This document shows positions 26,460 through 33,605 of a stretch of DNA of 33,605 bases, piece by piece; position 1 is the first letter of the stretch, and every line of letters starts with the position of its first letter. This stretch comes from Gammaproteobacteria bacterium. Lineage in GTDB: Bacteria > Pseudomonadota > Gammaproteobacteria > SZUA-140. The notes under the pieces are model-generated. The model saw only the letters and a list, made by a program, of their open reading frames with translations, was not told the origin of the DNA and made no database searches. The stretch lies in the NCBI GenBank assembly GCA_015491865.1, contig WFVD01000001.1:1-33605 (forward strand), in the 5' to 3' direction. The position numbers were made by a program, and so were the translations under genes.

Positions 26460-27347
26460 TCAAGTTCCGATTGCGCTAAGGTATCTTTTGAATGCTTCGC
26501 CATTTTCAGGATGTCTCATGCCGTACTCAACAAAGGCCTTCATATAACCTATTTTTGAACCACAATCGTGAGATTTCCCTGTCATATGAAAGGCTTCAAC
26601 GGTTTCAGTATTCATTAAATCGGCAATGGCATCCGTGAGCTGGATCTCACCGCCGGCACCGGCTGTTGTCTTCTCAAGCAGGTCCCATATTCTGGCCGAT
26701 AGAACATAGCGCCCAACAACTGCCAGGTTTGAAGGCGCCTCATCGGCAGCTGGTTTTTCAACGACCTTCGTCATTAATGCTGACTCACCTGGTGATAAGG
26801 CTTTGCCTCCACAATCAGCAACACCATAGCTGGAGACCAGCTCTACAGGAACAGGTTCAACCATGACCTGACTCGCCTGCGTCTCTGCATAGCGGCGAAT
26901 CATCACTGCAAGGTTATCGTTTTTCAGATCGCAGGAAGTTTCATCAATCAAGACGTCAGGCAGTACCACAATGAAAGGGTTGTCGCCGATGAGTGGACGG
27001 GCGGTTGCCACCGCATGTCCTAACCCCTTTGCCTGTCCCTGGCGGACATGCATGATAGTGATCTCTTTAGGGCAGATTGTCTGGATCTCTTCTAATAACT
27101 TTCTTTTGACCTTTTTTTCAAGGGTTGTTTCCAGCTCAAAAGATTTATCAAAATGGTTTTCAATCGCATTTTTTGATGAGTGTGTGACCAGAACAATTTC
27201 TTTTATACCGGCATCAATGCATTCGTTGACAATATACTGAATTAAAGGCTTGTCTACGAGGGGAAGCATCTCTTTAGGGATCGCTTTCGTTGCGGGTAGC
27301 ATACGAGTACCAAGGCCTGCGACGGGGATGACTGCTTTTGTGATCAT
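26460..27347 (-). CDS. galU: UTP-glucose-1-phosphate uridylyltransferase
   Basis: A 295-residue GalU making UDP-glucose from UTP and glucose 1-phosphate. The N-terminal nucleotidyltransferase signature ([20 protein letters not shown], residues 10-29) is complete, followed by [21 protein letters not shown] (metal-binding Asp) and [19 protein letters not shown]. Length is typical for the family (about 290-302). It is the last gene of a minus-strand operon, 18 bases after the epimerase gene, and provides the UDP-glucose oxidised by the Ugd encoded at the operon's head. Confidence 0.95.
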   Translation of the reverse strand: MITKAVIPVAGLGTRMLPATKAIPKEMLPLVDKPLIQYIVNECIDAGIKEIVLVTHSSKNAIENHFDKSFELETTLEKKVKRKLLEEIQTICPKEITIMHVRQGQAKGLGHAVATARPLIGDNPFIVVLPDVLIDETSCDLKNDNLAVMIRRYAETQASQVMVEPVPVELVSSYGVADCGGKALSPGESALMTKVVEKPAADEAPSNLAVVGRYVLSARIWDLLEKTTAGAGGEIQLTDAIADLMNTETVEAFHMTGKSHDCGSKIGYMKAFVEYGMRHPENGEAFKRYLSAIGT

Positions 27348-27365
27348 ATTATAATTATTATCCAG

Positions 27366-28373
27366 TTATGCTCTGTAATAGTTTCGGTACCATGCAACAA
27401 AGTTTGCAATACCATCTTCAATAGAGGTCGCCGGCTTGAAGCCGACATCATTCATCAGGTCATCAACATTGGCGTAAGTGGCCGGGACGTCACCTGGTTG
27501 CAACGGCAACATGTTTTTAACGGCCTTTTTGCCAACGCATTCCTCAATGACTTCGATGAAATGGAGTAGCTCGACAGGGTTATTATTGCCGATATTATAG
27601 ATTCGGAACGGTGCATAGCTTGTGCCGGTATCCGGCGCGTCACTCGACCAGTCTGGGTTTGGTGTGGCGGTGTTATCGAGTGTTCTAATGACCCCTTCAA
27701 CGATGTCATCTATATAGGTGAAGTCGCGTTTGCATTTTCCGTAATTGAAGACGTCGATGGGTTTTCCTTCAAGAATATTCCTGGTGAACATGAACAGGGC
27801 CATATCGGGGCGGCCCCATGGTCCGTACACGGTGAAGAAACGTAACCCAGTTGTCGGGAGCTGGTAGAGGTGGCTGTAGGTGTGGGCCATTAACTCGTTG
27901 GCCTTTTTTGTGGCCGCATAAAGGCTGACAGGGTGATCGACATTGTCATGCACAGAGAAGGGCATGTTTGTGTTGGCACCATAGACAGAGCTGCTTGAGG
28001 CGTAAACCAGGTGGTCAACTTCACTATGACGACAACCCTCCAGTATGTTGGTGGTCCCGGTAATATTGCTGTCAATATAAGCGTTGGGGTTAACGAGCGA
28101 ATAGCGAACCCCTGCCTGTGCCGCAAGGTGAACAACTTTATCAGGTTGCTGCGCTTTGAAAAGCCTGGCGACTCCATCGCGATCTTCAAGGTGGAGGCGA
28201 ACGTCAGTGAACCCTTCGCGTGATGCTAGCCGTTGCAGGCGAGCCTTTTTAAGATTGACATCATAATAGTCATTGAGGTTGTCGAGACCAACAACCTCAT
28301 CGCCCCTGTTAAGCAGGTAGTGAGCAACGTTGGAACCGATAAAGCCGGCGGTGCCTGTGACCAGTACTTTCAT
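27366..28373 (-). CDS. UDP-glucuronate 4-epimerase (CapI/LspL-like)
   Basis: A 335-residue extended SDR. NAD motif TGTAGFIG is at residues 6-13 and the catalytic YxxxK at Tyr152/Lys156. The segments [33 protein letters not shown] and [13 protein letters not shown] are characteristic of UDP-glucuronate 4-epimerases (CapI, LspL, UGlcAE), which make UDP-galacturonate. Spacing is 28 bases to the tviB-like gene before it and 18 to galU after it, so all are co-transcribed. Context with Ugd supplies its UDP-glucuronate substrate. UDP-glucose 4-epimerase (GalE) is less likely given these motifs. Confidence 0.9.
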   Translation of the reverse strand: MKVLVTGTAGFIGSNVAHYLLNRGDEVVGLDNLNDYYDVNLKKARLQRLASREGFTDVRLHLEDRDGVARLFKAQQPDKVVHLAAQAGVRYSLVNPNAYIDSNITGTTNILEGCRHSEVDHLVYASSSSVYGANTNMPFSVHDNVDHPVSLYAATKKANELMAHTYSHLYQLPTTGLRFFTVYGPWGRPDMALFMFTRNILEGKPIDVFNYGKCKRDFTYIDDIVEGVIRTLDNTATPNPDWSSDAPDTGTSYAPFRIYNIGNNNPVELLHFIEVIEECVGKKAVKNMLPLQPGDVPATYANVDDLMNDVGFKPATSIEDGIANFVAWYRNYYRA

Positions 28374-28401
28374 TGCAATAGTTCGCCTTAATTAATTGAG
28401 A

Positions 28402-29679
28402 TTAGAGTCGACCATCGACAGCGTCTGCCGGAAAAAGATATTTAACATCGAAGATGACACTGCTCTCTTTGCCAAGCGCCCTTACACCTGTCATTCCCAT
28501 CTCCTTGAACTGGCGGTGGCCGACAGCGACGATAATTGCATCGTAGCGGCTGTTTTCAGGGTTTTGTATCGGGGTGATGCCATATTCATGTTCCGCCTCA
28601 GTTGTGCTTACCCAGGGGTCGTATACCTCAATCTGGCATTGATAATCTTCAAACTCAGCGATGATATCAACAACGCGGGTGTTGCGCAGGTCGGGGCAGT
28701 CCTCTTTGAAGGTGAGCCCCATGATCAGGATTTTAGCATCGACCACGGCGATTCGCTTCTGTGTCATTAGCTTTACCACTTGCTGGGTCACATAGGCGCC
28801 CATTCCATCATTAAGTCGCCGACCGGCGAGGATCATTTCTGGTTGGTAACCGATCTCCTGTGCCTTGTGTGTCAGGTAGTAGGGGTCGACGCCGATGCAG
28901 TGACCACCAACGAGTCCTGGGCGAAATGGGAGGAAGTTCCATTTGGTGCCAGCAGCAAGCAGAACCTCTTCCGTATTGATATCAAGCCGATTAAAGATCA
29001 GCGCCAGTTCATTGATCAATGCGATATTGACATCTCGCTGGGTGTTTTCGATAACCTTGGCCGCTTCTGCCACCCGGATATTGCTGGCGAGGTAGGTGCC
29101 CGCCGAGATCACCCGTTTATAGAGATCATCCACAAAGGCTGCACATTCCGGGGTAGAGCCGGAGGTGACCTTTAAGATGTTGGTGACCCGGTGCTTTTTG
29201 TCACCAGGATTAATCCGTTCGGGGCTGTAGCCGACATAGAAATCCTTGTTATATTTAAAACCAGAGACTCGCTCCATTATCGGAACACACACCTCTTCGG
29301 TAGCACCAGGATAGACGGTGGACTCAAAGATAACAACGTCCCCTTTGTTGAGCAGCTCTCCTACCGTATGGCTGGCTCCTTCCAGCGGCGTTAAATCCGG
29401 GCGCTTGTAGTTATCAATGGGCGTTGGCACAGTCACGATATAGACATTGCAGTCTGCCAGCTTTGCGGGGTTATCGGTATAGCGCAGGTGGGTGGCGGTG
29501 ACCAGAATCTCAGGCTCCACTTCAAGCGAACTGTCCTGGCCAGCCCTTAACTCGGCAATTCGGGCTGAATTGATGTCAAGGCCAATAATCGGCAATATTT
29601 TTCCAAATTCCACAGCAAGAGGCAGGCCTACATAGCCGAGGCCAATCATGCCAATCTTTACCTTGTCCTGCGTCACCAT
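28402..29679 (-). CDS. tviB: UDP-N-acetyl-hexosamine 6-dehydrogenase, TviB/WbpO-like
   Basis: A 425-residue nucleotide-sugar dehydrogenase, distinct from the Ugd type encoded next to it. [19 protein letters not shown] (residues 9-27) binds NAD, and the catalytic Cys261 lies in [15 protein letters not shown]. The GHCIGVDP form and the [13 protein letters not shown] segment match the TviB/WbpO/VipA group, which oxidises UDP-GlcNAc or UDP-GalNAc to the uronate for Vi antigen or O-antigen. The gene follows ugd by 27 bases. The precise hexosamine cannot be told from sequence alone. Confidence 0.88.
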   Translation of the reverse strand: MVTQDKVKIGMIGLGYVGLPLAVEFGKILPIIGLDINSARIAELRAGQDSSLEVEPEILVTATHLRYTDNPAKLADCNVYIVTVPTPIDNYKRPDLTPLEGASHTVGELLNKGDVVIFESTVYPGATEEVCVPIMERVSGFKYNKDFYVGYSPERINPGDKKHRVTNILKVTSGSTPECAAFVDDLYKRVISAGTYLASNIRVAEAAKVIENTQRDVNIALINELALIFNRLDINTEEVLLAAGTKWNFLPFRPGLVGGHCIGVDPYYLTHKAQEIGYQPEMILAGRRLNDGMGAYVTQQVVKLMTQKRIAVVDAKILIMGLTFKEDCPDLRNTRVVDIIAEFEDYQCQIEVYDPWVSTTEAEHEYGITPIQNPENSRYDAIIVAVGHRQFKEMGMTGVRALGKESSVIFDVKYLFPADAVDGRL

Positions 29680-29706
29680 GGTAATGCGTCCTTTTCTTCA
29701 GTTATT

Positions 29707-31029
29707 TTATGGCCGCCCGATGGCGTAGTAGGTAAAACCAAGGCTATCCAGGGTAGCCGGGTCATAGATATTTCGCCCATCAAAGATGGTTGGCGAGCTT
29801 AGATTCTCTTTTATGAGATCAAAATCAGGGCTGCGGAAGGCTTGCCATTCTGTAACAACGATCAATGCATCGGCACCCGCGAGTGTGGCTTGACTATCTT
29901 TGCAGAGTGTCAAGTCCGGGCGCTCTCCATAGATACGTTGCGCTTCCTGCATCGCTTCGGGGTCGTATGCCTGTACAGTTGCGCCCGCTCTCCATAAGGC
30001 CTCTATCAGAGTTCGACTCGGGGCAGCGCGCATATCATCTGTTTTAGGTTTAAAGGCGAGTCCCCAGACCGCAAAGGTCTTACCTTTGAGGTTGCCATCA
30101 AAATGCTGACTGACCTTCTGGAACAGCACCTTCTTCTGACGATTATTGACAGTTTCAACGGCCTGCAGAAGTGGCGCATCGTAGCCGATCTCCCTGGCGG
30201 TGCGCTCGAGTGCCTGCACATCTTTGGGAAAGCATGAGCCACCATAGCCGCATCCCGGGTAGATAAAGTGATAACCAATACGGGGGTCGGCGCCGATGCC
30301 GAGACGAACCTGCTCTATATCTGCGCCAAGACGCTCTGCCATATTCGATAGCTCATTCATAAAGCTGATTTTAGTCGCAAGCATCGCATTGGCTGCATAT
30401 TTCGTGAGTTCTGCCGAGCGGATGTCCATCACGACAAGACGATCATGGCTGCGGTTGAAGGGCGCATAAAGTGCTCTCAGCAGTTCTGTGGTGCGCGGAT
30501 TGTCGGTGCCGATAACGATGCGGTCTGGCTTCATGAAATCATCAATGGCAGCACCTTCTTTGAGAAACTCAGGATTAGAGACCACATCAAAATCTACCGC
30601 TAAGCCTCGATTTTCAAGCGCAGCCATGACGGTTTCGCGCACTTTATCCGCAGTGCCAACCGGGACGGTCGATTTATCAACAATAACCCGGTACTCATTC
30701 ATCTGCTCACCAATGCTGCTGGCGACAGCCTTAACGTACTGCAGGTCGGCCGAGCCATCTTCATCTGGGGGCGTACCAACGGCGATAAACTGGAATAACC
30801 CATGGGAGACACCAGCCTCAATGTCGGTAGTAAATGAAAGCCGGCCCAGTTTTGTGTTGTTGAGGACAATTTTTTCGAGCCCTGGTTCGTAAATCGGTAT
30901 CTCACCGCGGTTCAGCATCTCAATTTTATTGGGGTCGATATCGACACAAACAACATCATTGCCGACTTCAGCAAGACAGGCCCCGGTCACCAGACCAACG
31001 TAGCCAGAACCAAAAACTGTTACTTTCAT
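29707..31029 (-). CDS. ugd: UDP-glucose 6-dehydrogenase
   Basis: A 440-residue Ugd oxidising UDP-glucose to UDP-glucuronate with two NAD. The NAD motif [19 protein letters not shown] is at residues 5-23, [10 protein letters not shown] near 118-126, and the catalytic Cys266 in [12 protein letters not shown]. Length and motifs match the bacterial Ugd/HasB family. It is the first gene of the four-gene minus-strand operon and is divergent from the sugar transferase gene, with about 300 bases between the two coding regions that should hold both promoters. Confidence 0.95.
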   Translation of the reverse strand: MKVTVFGSGYVGLVTGACLAEVGNDVVCVDIDPNKIEMLNRGEIPIYEPGLEKIVLNNTKLGRLSFTTDIEAGVSHGLFQFIAVGTPPDEDGSADLQYVKAVASSIGEQMNEYRVIVDKSTVPVGTADKVRETVMAALENRGLAVDFDVVSNPEFLKEGAAIDDFMKPDRIVIGTDNPRTTELLRALYAPFNRSHDRLVVMDIRSAELTKYAANAMLATKISFMNELSNMAERLGADIEQVRLGIGADPRIGYHFIYPGCGYGGSCFPKDVQALERTAREIGYDAPLLQAVETVNNRQKKVLFQKVSQHFDGNLKGKTFAVWGLAFKPKTDDMRAAPSRTLIEALWRAGATVQAYDPEAMQEAQRIYGERPDLTLCKDSQATLAGADALIVVTEWQAFRSPDFDLIKENLSSPTIFDGRNIYDPATLDSLGFTYYAIGRP

Positions 31030-31331
31030 AGAGTAAACCCCGGGTCTCTTTAGTTGTATTGTAAAAAAGTAATATTAATAGTGCTATGATATTACATAAA
31101 TAGGGTAAGCGGCACGACTTTAGATGAGTTTAGTCGTGAATGGATGCGTTTCAATATGCGAAATTATATATTTTTCCATCGGGCCTGCTTTGTTCATAGA
31201 TTTGATAGCTCCCTGTTATGTCGACAGAAGCTGTGATGTAAAGGTTGAATCGTCTTGACCGATATAACTGTTTCTCATTCTATTCTATCCCGCTATCTGC
31301 ACCGGTCCGCATTAATCAGAGGTTCTTTAGT
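31030..31331. other. Divergent AT-rich regulatory region of the polysaccharide locus
   Basis: The 302 bases between ugd and the sugar transferase hold no gene I can support; an in-frame TTG at 31245 could extend the transferase by 29 residues but has poor spacing to any ribosome site. The left half is AT-rich. A perfect 7-bp inverted repeat lies at 31113-31138. I looked for a sigma-54 site, as PrsR-controlled genes use one, and found no good match. Confidence 0.55.
31113..31138. promoter_or_regulatory. CACGACT inverted repeat, candidate operator
   Basis: Perfect arms CACGACT (31113-31119) and AGTCGTG (31132-31138) with a 12-base spacer lie about 85 bases before ugd and about 195 before the transferase ATG. 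The position is suitable for a regulator of both polysaccharide transcripts. The binding protein is unknown. Confidence 0.4.
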
Positions 31332-32720
31332 ATGGTAAGAGTCTTTCGGCACTACATACCAACCGCATTTGTACTGTTGGGGGTGATTGAAGCCCTGATC
31401 TTAATTTTATCTGTCTATCTGGGTGTGTCGCTACGTTTCTGGGGTAGCGAAACGGCGCTCAACTATGACGGTGGTTTGTTTGGCAAGGCACTGCTATTTT
31501 CTATTGTGATGTTGAGTGCGATGACTTTTATGGGGCTCTATCAGCGCCATATGCGCGAGGGTGTAGAGGGTGTCCTGATTCGAGTCGCAGCGGGTCTGGC
31601 ACTTGGGCTTGTGTTGTTGAGTATCGTTTACTATGTATTTCCCAGTGCAACGCTAGGGCGTGGCGAGTTTGCATTGGCCTCTTTTTTTGCGCTGACCTGT
31701 ATATTAGCGGTACGTTTTGTTTTTGTTCGTTACCTGGATGACGATACTGGAAATCGGCGTATTCTGGTCTTAGGGGTCGGCTCCAGAGCTAAAGTGATTA
31801 ACGACCTTCTGCGGCGTAAAACGGACCAACGTGGCTTTACGATTGTAGGCTACGTCAAATTTCCTGGGGAGCAGGTGAAGGTTGAGCAGAATGTGATTCC
31901 ACATGACTTAACGCTGCTGGAGTTATCGCTGAAATACCAGGTTGATGAGATCGTGGTAGCCATTGAGGACCGGCGCAAAAGCTTTCCAATGCATGAGATT
32001 GTTGACTGCCGCATGAGCGGCGTTGATGTTGTTGATCTGCTAACATTTTTTGAGCGCCAGACAGGTAAGGTGATGATCGATATCCTGAACCCCAGCTGGT
32101 TAGTCTTTTCTGATGGTTTTAAATATGGTGTCTTACGGGTCTACTCAAAGCGGGCCTTTGATATAGTGGCGAGTCTGCTGCTATTGCTGGTCTCTTTGCC
32201 TGCCATCTTAATTGCAGTTATCGCTATTTTCCTGGAAGACCGGGGCCCGATCCTCTATCGCCAGGTGAGAGTCGGGGAGAACTGGAAGTTATTTCAGGTG
32301 CTGAAGTTTCGTAGTATGCGGGTGGATGCCGAAGGGGATGGAAAGGCGCAGTGGGCATCTAAAAATGATAGTCGTATCACGCGCGTCGGCGGAATCATTC
32401 GGAAATTAAGAGTTGATGAGCTGCCGCAGATCATCAATGTGCTGCGGGGCGACATGAGCTTTGTCGGGCCTCGCCCCGAGCGGCCTGTTTTTGTAGAGCA
32501 GCTATCAGAAAGCATTGATTATTATTCTGAGCGGCACCGCGTTAAGCCGGGAATTACCGGTTGGGCGCAGATCTGTTACCCCTATGGTGACTCTGAAAAA
32601 GATGCTTATGAGAAACTGCAGTTTGATCTCTATTATGTCAAAAATTACAGCCTTTTCCTGGATCTGGTTATTCTATTTCAAACAGCTGGTGCCGTGCTGT
32701 GGGGCAAAGGTGGCCGCTGA
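31332..32720 (+). CDS. epsB: Undecaprenyl-phosphate sugar phosphotransferase, EpsB-like (PEP-CTERM associated)
   Basis: A 462-residue membrane protein that transfers a sugar phosphate from a nucleotide sugar to the undecaprenyl carrier, the first step of exopolysaccharide assembly. The ATG at 31332 gives MVRVFRHYIPTAFVLLGVIEAL, the usual start of the PEP-CTERM-associated sugar transferases (TIGR03013 type). About four or five helices fill residues 1-130, a nucleotide-binding-like domain (RRILVLGVGSRAK) follows at about 145-260, then a membrane segment and the C-terminal transferase domain (KRAFDIVAS, LKFRSMRVDAEGDG, RKLRVDELPQIINVLRGDMSFVGPRPERP, KPGITGWAQ). prsK begins 86 bases later, which supports the assignment. 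Confidence 0.92.
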   Translation: MVRVFRHYIPTAFVLLGVIEALILILSVYLGVSLRFWGSETALNYDGGLFGKALLFSIVMLSAMTFMGLYQRHMREGVEGVLIRVAAGLALGLVLLSIVYYVFPSATLGRGEFALASFFALTCILAVRFVFVRYLDDDTGNRRILVLGVGSRAKVINDLLRRKTDQRGFTIVGYVKFPGEQVKVEQNVIPHDLTLLELSLKYQVDEIVVAIEDRRKSFPMHEIVDCRMSGVDVVDLLTFFERQTGKVMIDILNPSWLVFSDGFKYGVLRVYSKRAFDIVASLLLLLVSLPAILIAVIAIFLEDRGPILYRQVRVGENWKLFQVLKFRSMRVDAEGDGKAQWASKNDSRITRVGGIIRKLRVDELPQIINVLRGDMSFVGPRPERPVFVEQLSESIDYYSERHRVKPGITGWAQICYPYGDSEKDAYEKLQFDLYYVKNYSLFLDLVILFQTAGAVLWGKGGR

Positions 32721-32806
32721 GCATTTGTGTCATTGACTCTTCCTCATTCCAGTAGCATCTACCTGCAAAGGGTAGTGATGAAACAGATCAAAGGTACTCC
32801 TCTGTG

Positions 32807-33605
32807 ATGTTCACGCTAACAAATGAATTTGGCGCAGTCGGTTATAGCCTGGCTGCGGTGGCCTTCTCGGTGCTGTCTCTGTTGTTGCTGACTGGCTGGC
32901 GTAAGCGATTTCAGGGGTTCTATCTGCTGATGGCGGTTGCGGTTAGCGCTCTATGGGCGGTTGTATCGGCACTCAACATCTACTTCAATATTGCTGGCCT
33001 GCCCTGGGCGGTGCTGGTCGCAGAACTGTTCATGATGGCGGCCTGGCTGGTCGTACTGGTTAAAATGGCAGCCCTGGAAGAAGGGTCGTTTTTGACCAGT
33101 AAAAACAGATTTTTTGTTATTACGCTCTCTTTGCTGGTGGTTTACGAACTGGTATTGCTGACCCTGATTCTCCTGTTGCCATTGGGTGGGGGTGCTGTGC
33201 AGGCGATTCTGGTTGGTTTTGTGGCGTTATCAGTGCTTGGTTTGGTATTGATTGAACAGATCTATCAAAATACAAAAAAAGAGAAACGTTGGGCGATAAA
33301 GTTCTTTGTGATAGGGGTTGGGGCGCTATTTGCTTATAACTTCTATATGTATGCTGATGCGCTGCTGTTTGGCCGTTTCGATGCGATTGCCTGGTTTGCG
33401 CGCGGCTATGCTGCCGTCATATTAGTGCCATTGATCGCCATTTTTGTGATGCGAAACCCCCAGTGGTCGTTTGATATCTTTGTCTCTCGTGGGGTTGTGT
33501 TTCACTCGGTTGCACTGTTTGCGGTGGGTGCATATCTGTTAGTGATGGCTGCCGGTGGCTATTTTATTCAGATGCTGGGTGGGGACTGGGGGCGGGCGCT
33601 TCAGC
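32807..33605 (+). CDS. prsK: PEP-CTERM system histidine kinase PrsK, N-terminal part (runs off the window)
   Basis: An open frame from the ATG at 32807 to the window edge gives 266 residues without a stop. It is highly hydrophobic with about eight membrane helices (for example residues 13-30 and 38-58). The segment IEQIYQNTKKEKRWAIKFFVIGVGALFAYNFYMYADALLF, then MRNPQWSFDIFVSRGVVFHSVALF, is characteristic of the sensor part of PrsK. The GAF and kinase domains would lie outside. PrsK with PrsR controls exosortase and exopolysaccharide genes in PEP-CTERM bacteria, and the adjacent EpsB-like gene fits. A GTG one codon earlier is an alternative start; the ribosome site is weak. Confidence 0.88.
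   Translation, partial: MFTLTNEFGAVGYSLAAVAFSVLSLLLLTGWRKRFQGFYLLMAVAVSALWAVVSALNIYFNIAGLPWAVLVAELFMMAAWLVVLVKMAALEEGSFLTSKNRFFVITLSLLVVYELVLLTLILLLPLGGGAVQAILVGFVALSVLGLVLIEQIYQNTKKEKRWAIKFFVIGVGALFAYNFYMYADALLFGRFDAIAWFARGYAAVILVPLIAIFVMRNPQWSFDIFVSRGVVFHSVALFAVGAYLLVMAAGGYFIQMLGGDWGRALQ

Noticed and set aside
31105-31125. A possible sigma-54 promoter (GGCACG...) before the sugar transferase
   Set aside because: The -24 GG is present but the -12 GC is not at the required spacing, and the wider consensus does not fit.
31245-31331. A 29-residue extension of the sugar transferase from TTG
   Set aside because: The extension lacks a properly spaced ribosome site and family members start at the MVRVFRHYIP sequence.

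Overview
The window looks like a chromosomal segment of a free-living or symbiotic gammaproteobacterium. The basis is the close enterobacterial/chromatial-type similarity of SbcB, the MdlA/MdlB pair, GalU and MetK, a proteobacterial SAH riboswitch, and a PEP-CTERM-type exopolysaccharide locus (EpsB-like sugar transferase next to PrsK). A Calvin-type gene block suggests an autotroph, possibly a sulfur oxidiser, but that is inference: RubisCO and sulfur genes are not in the window. There are no tRNA or rRNA genes, CRISPR arrays, transposases or phage genes.

Layout. 1-10,000: a terminator from an upstream gene; a C-factor-like short-chain dehydrogenase; a first MetF paralogue; a small unknown protein; a hypoxanthine-DNA-glycosylase-like gene overlapping a secreted unknown protein with a lysozyme-like motif; then a minus-strand run of mdlA, mdlB, sbcB and a serine hydrolase. 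9,860-13,200: a minus-strand trio (methyl-accepting chemotaxis protein, porin, small PstS-like periplasmic protein) behind a good FliA (sigma-28) promoter match. 13,300-17,440: the SAM cycle on the minus strand, metK, then an SAH riboswitch with ahcY, then a second metF closed by an intrinsic terminator; metK diverges from a thioredoxin-like gene. 18,000-26,450: a 450-bp gene-free stretch, a phosphoribulokinase-like gene that has lost its P-loop and lid, then tkt, gap, pgk, pyk and fba in one direction, closed by a strong terminator. 26,460-33,605: a tight minus-strand operon of ugd, tviB-like, UDP-glucuronate 4-epimerase and galU, divergent from an EpsB-type polyprenyl glycosylphosphotransferase and the 5' part of prsK, which runs off the window.

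How the parts fit. MetK makes SAM, methyltransferases give SAH, AhcY removes SAH under riboswitch control, and MetF supplies the methyl group for remethylation. The sugar-phosphate block feeds either the Calvin cycle or glycolysis. The polysaccharide block makes UDP-Glc, UDP-GlcA, UDP-GalA and a UDP-HexNAc uronate and primes chain assembly on the undecaprenyl carrier.

The most unusual item is the phosphoribulokinase-like pseudoenzyme at the head of the carbon block. Next are the chemotaxis protein-porin-binding protein trio with a flagellar promoter, and a family of purine/pyrimidine-armed intergenic repeats with matching ends.
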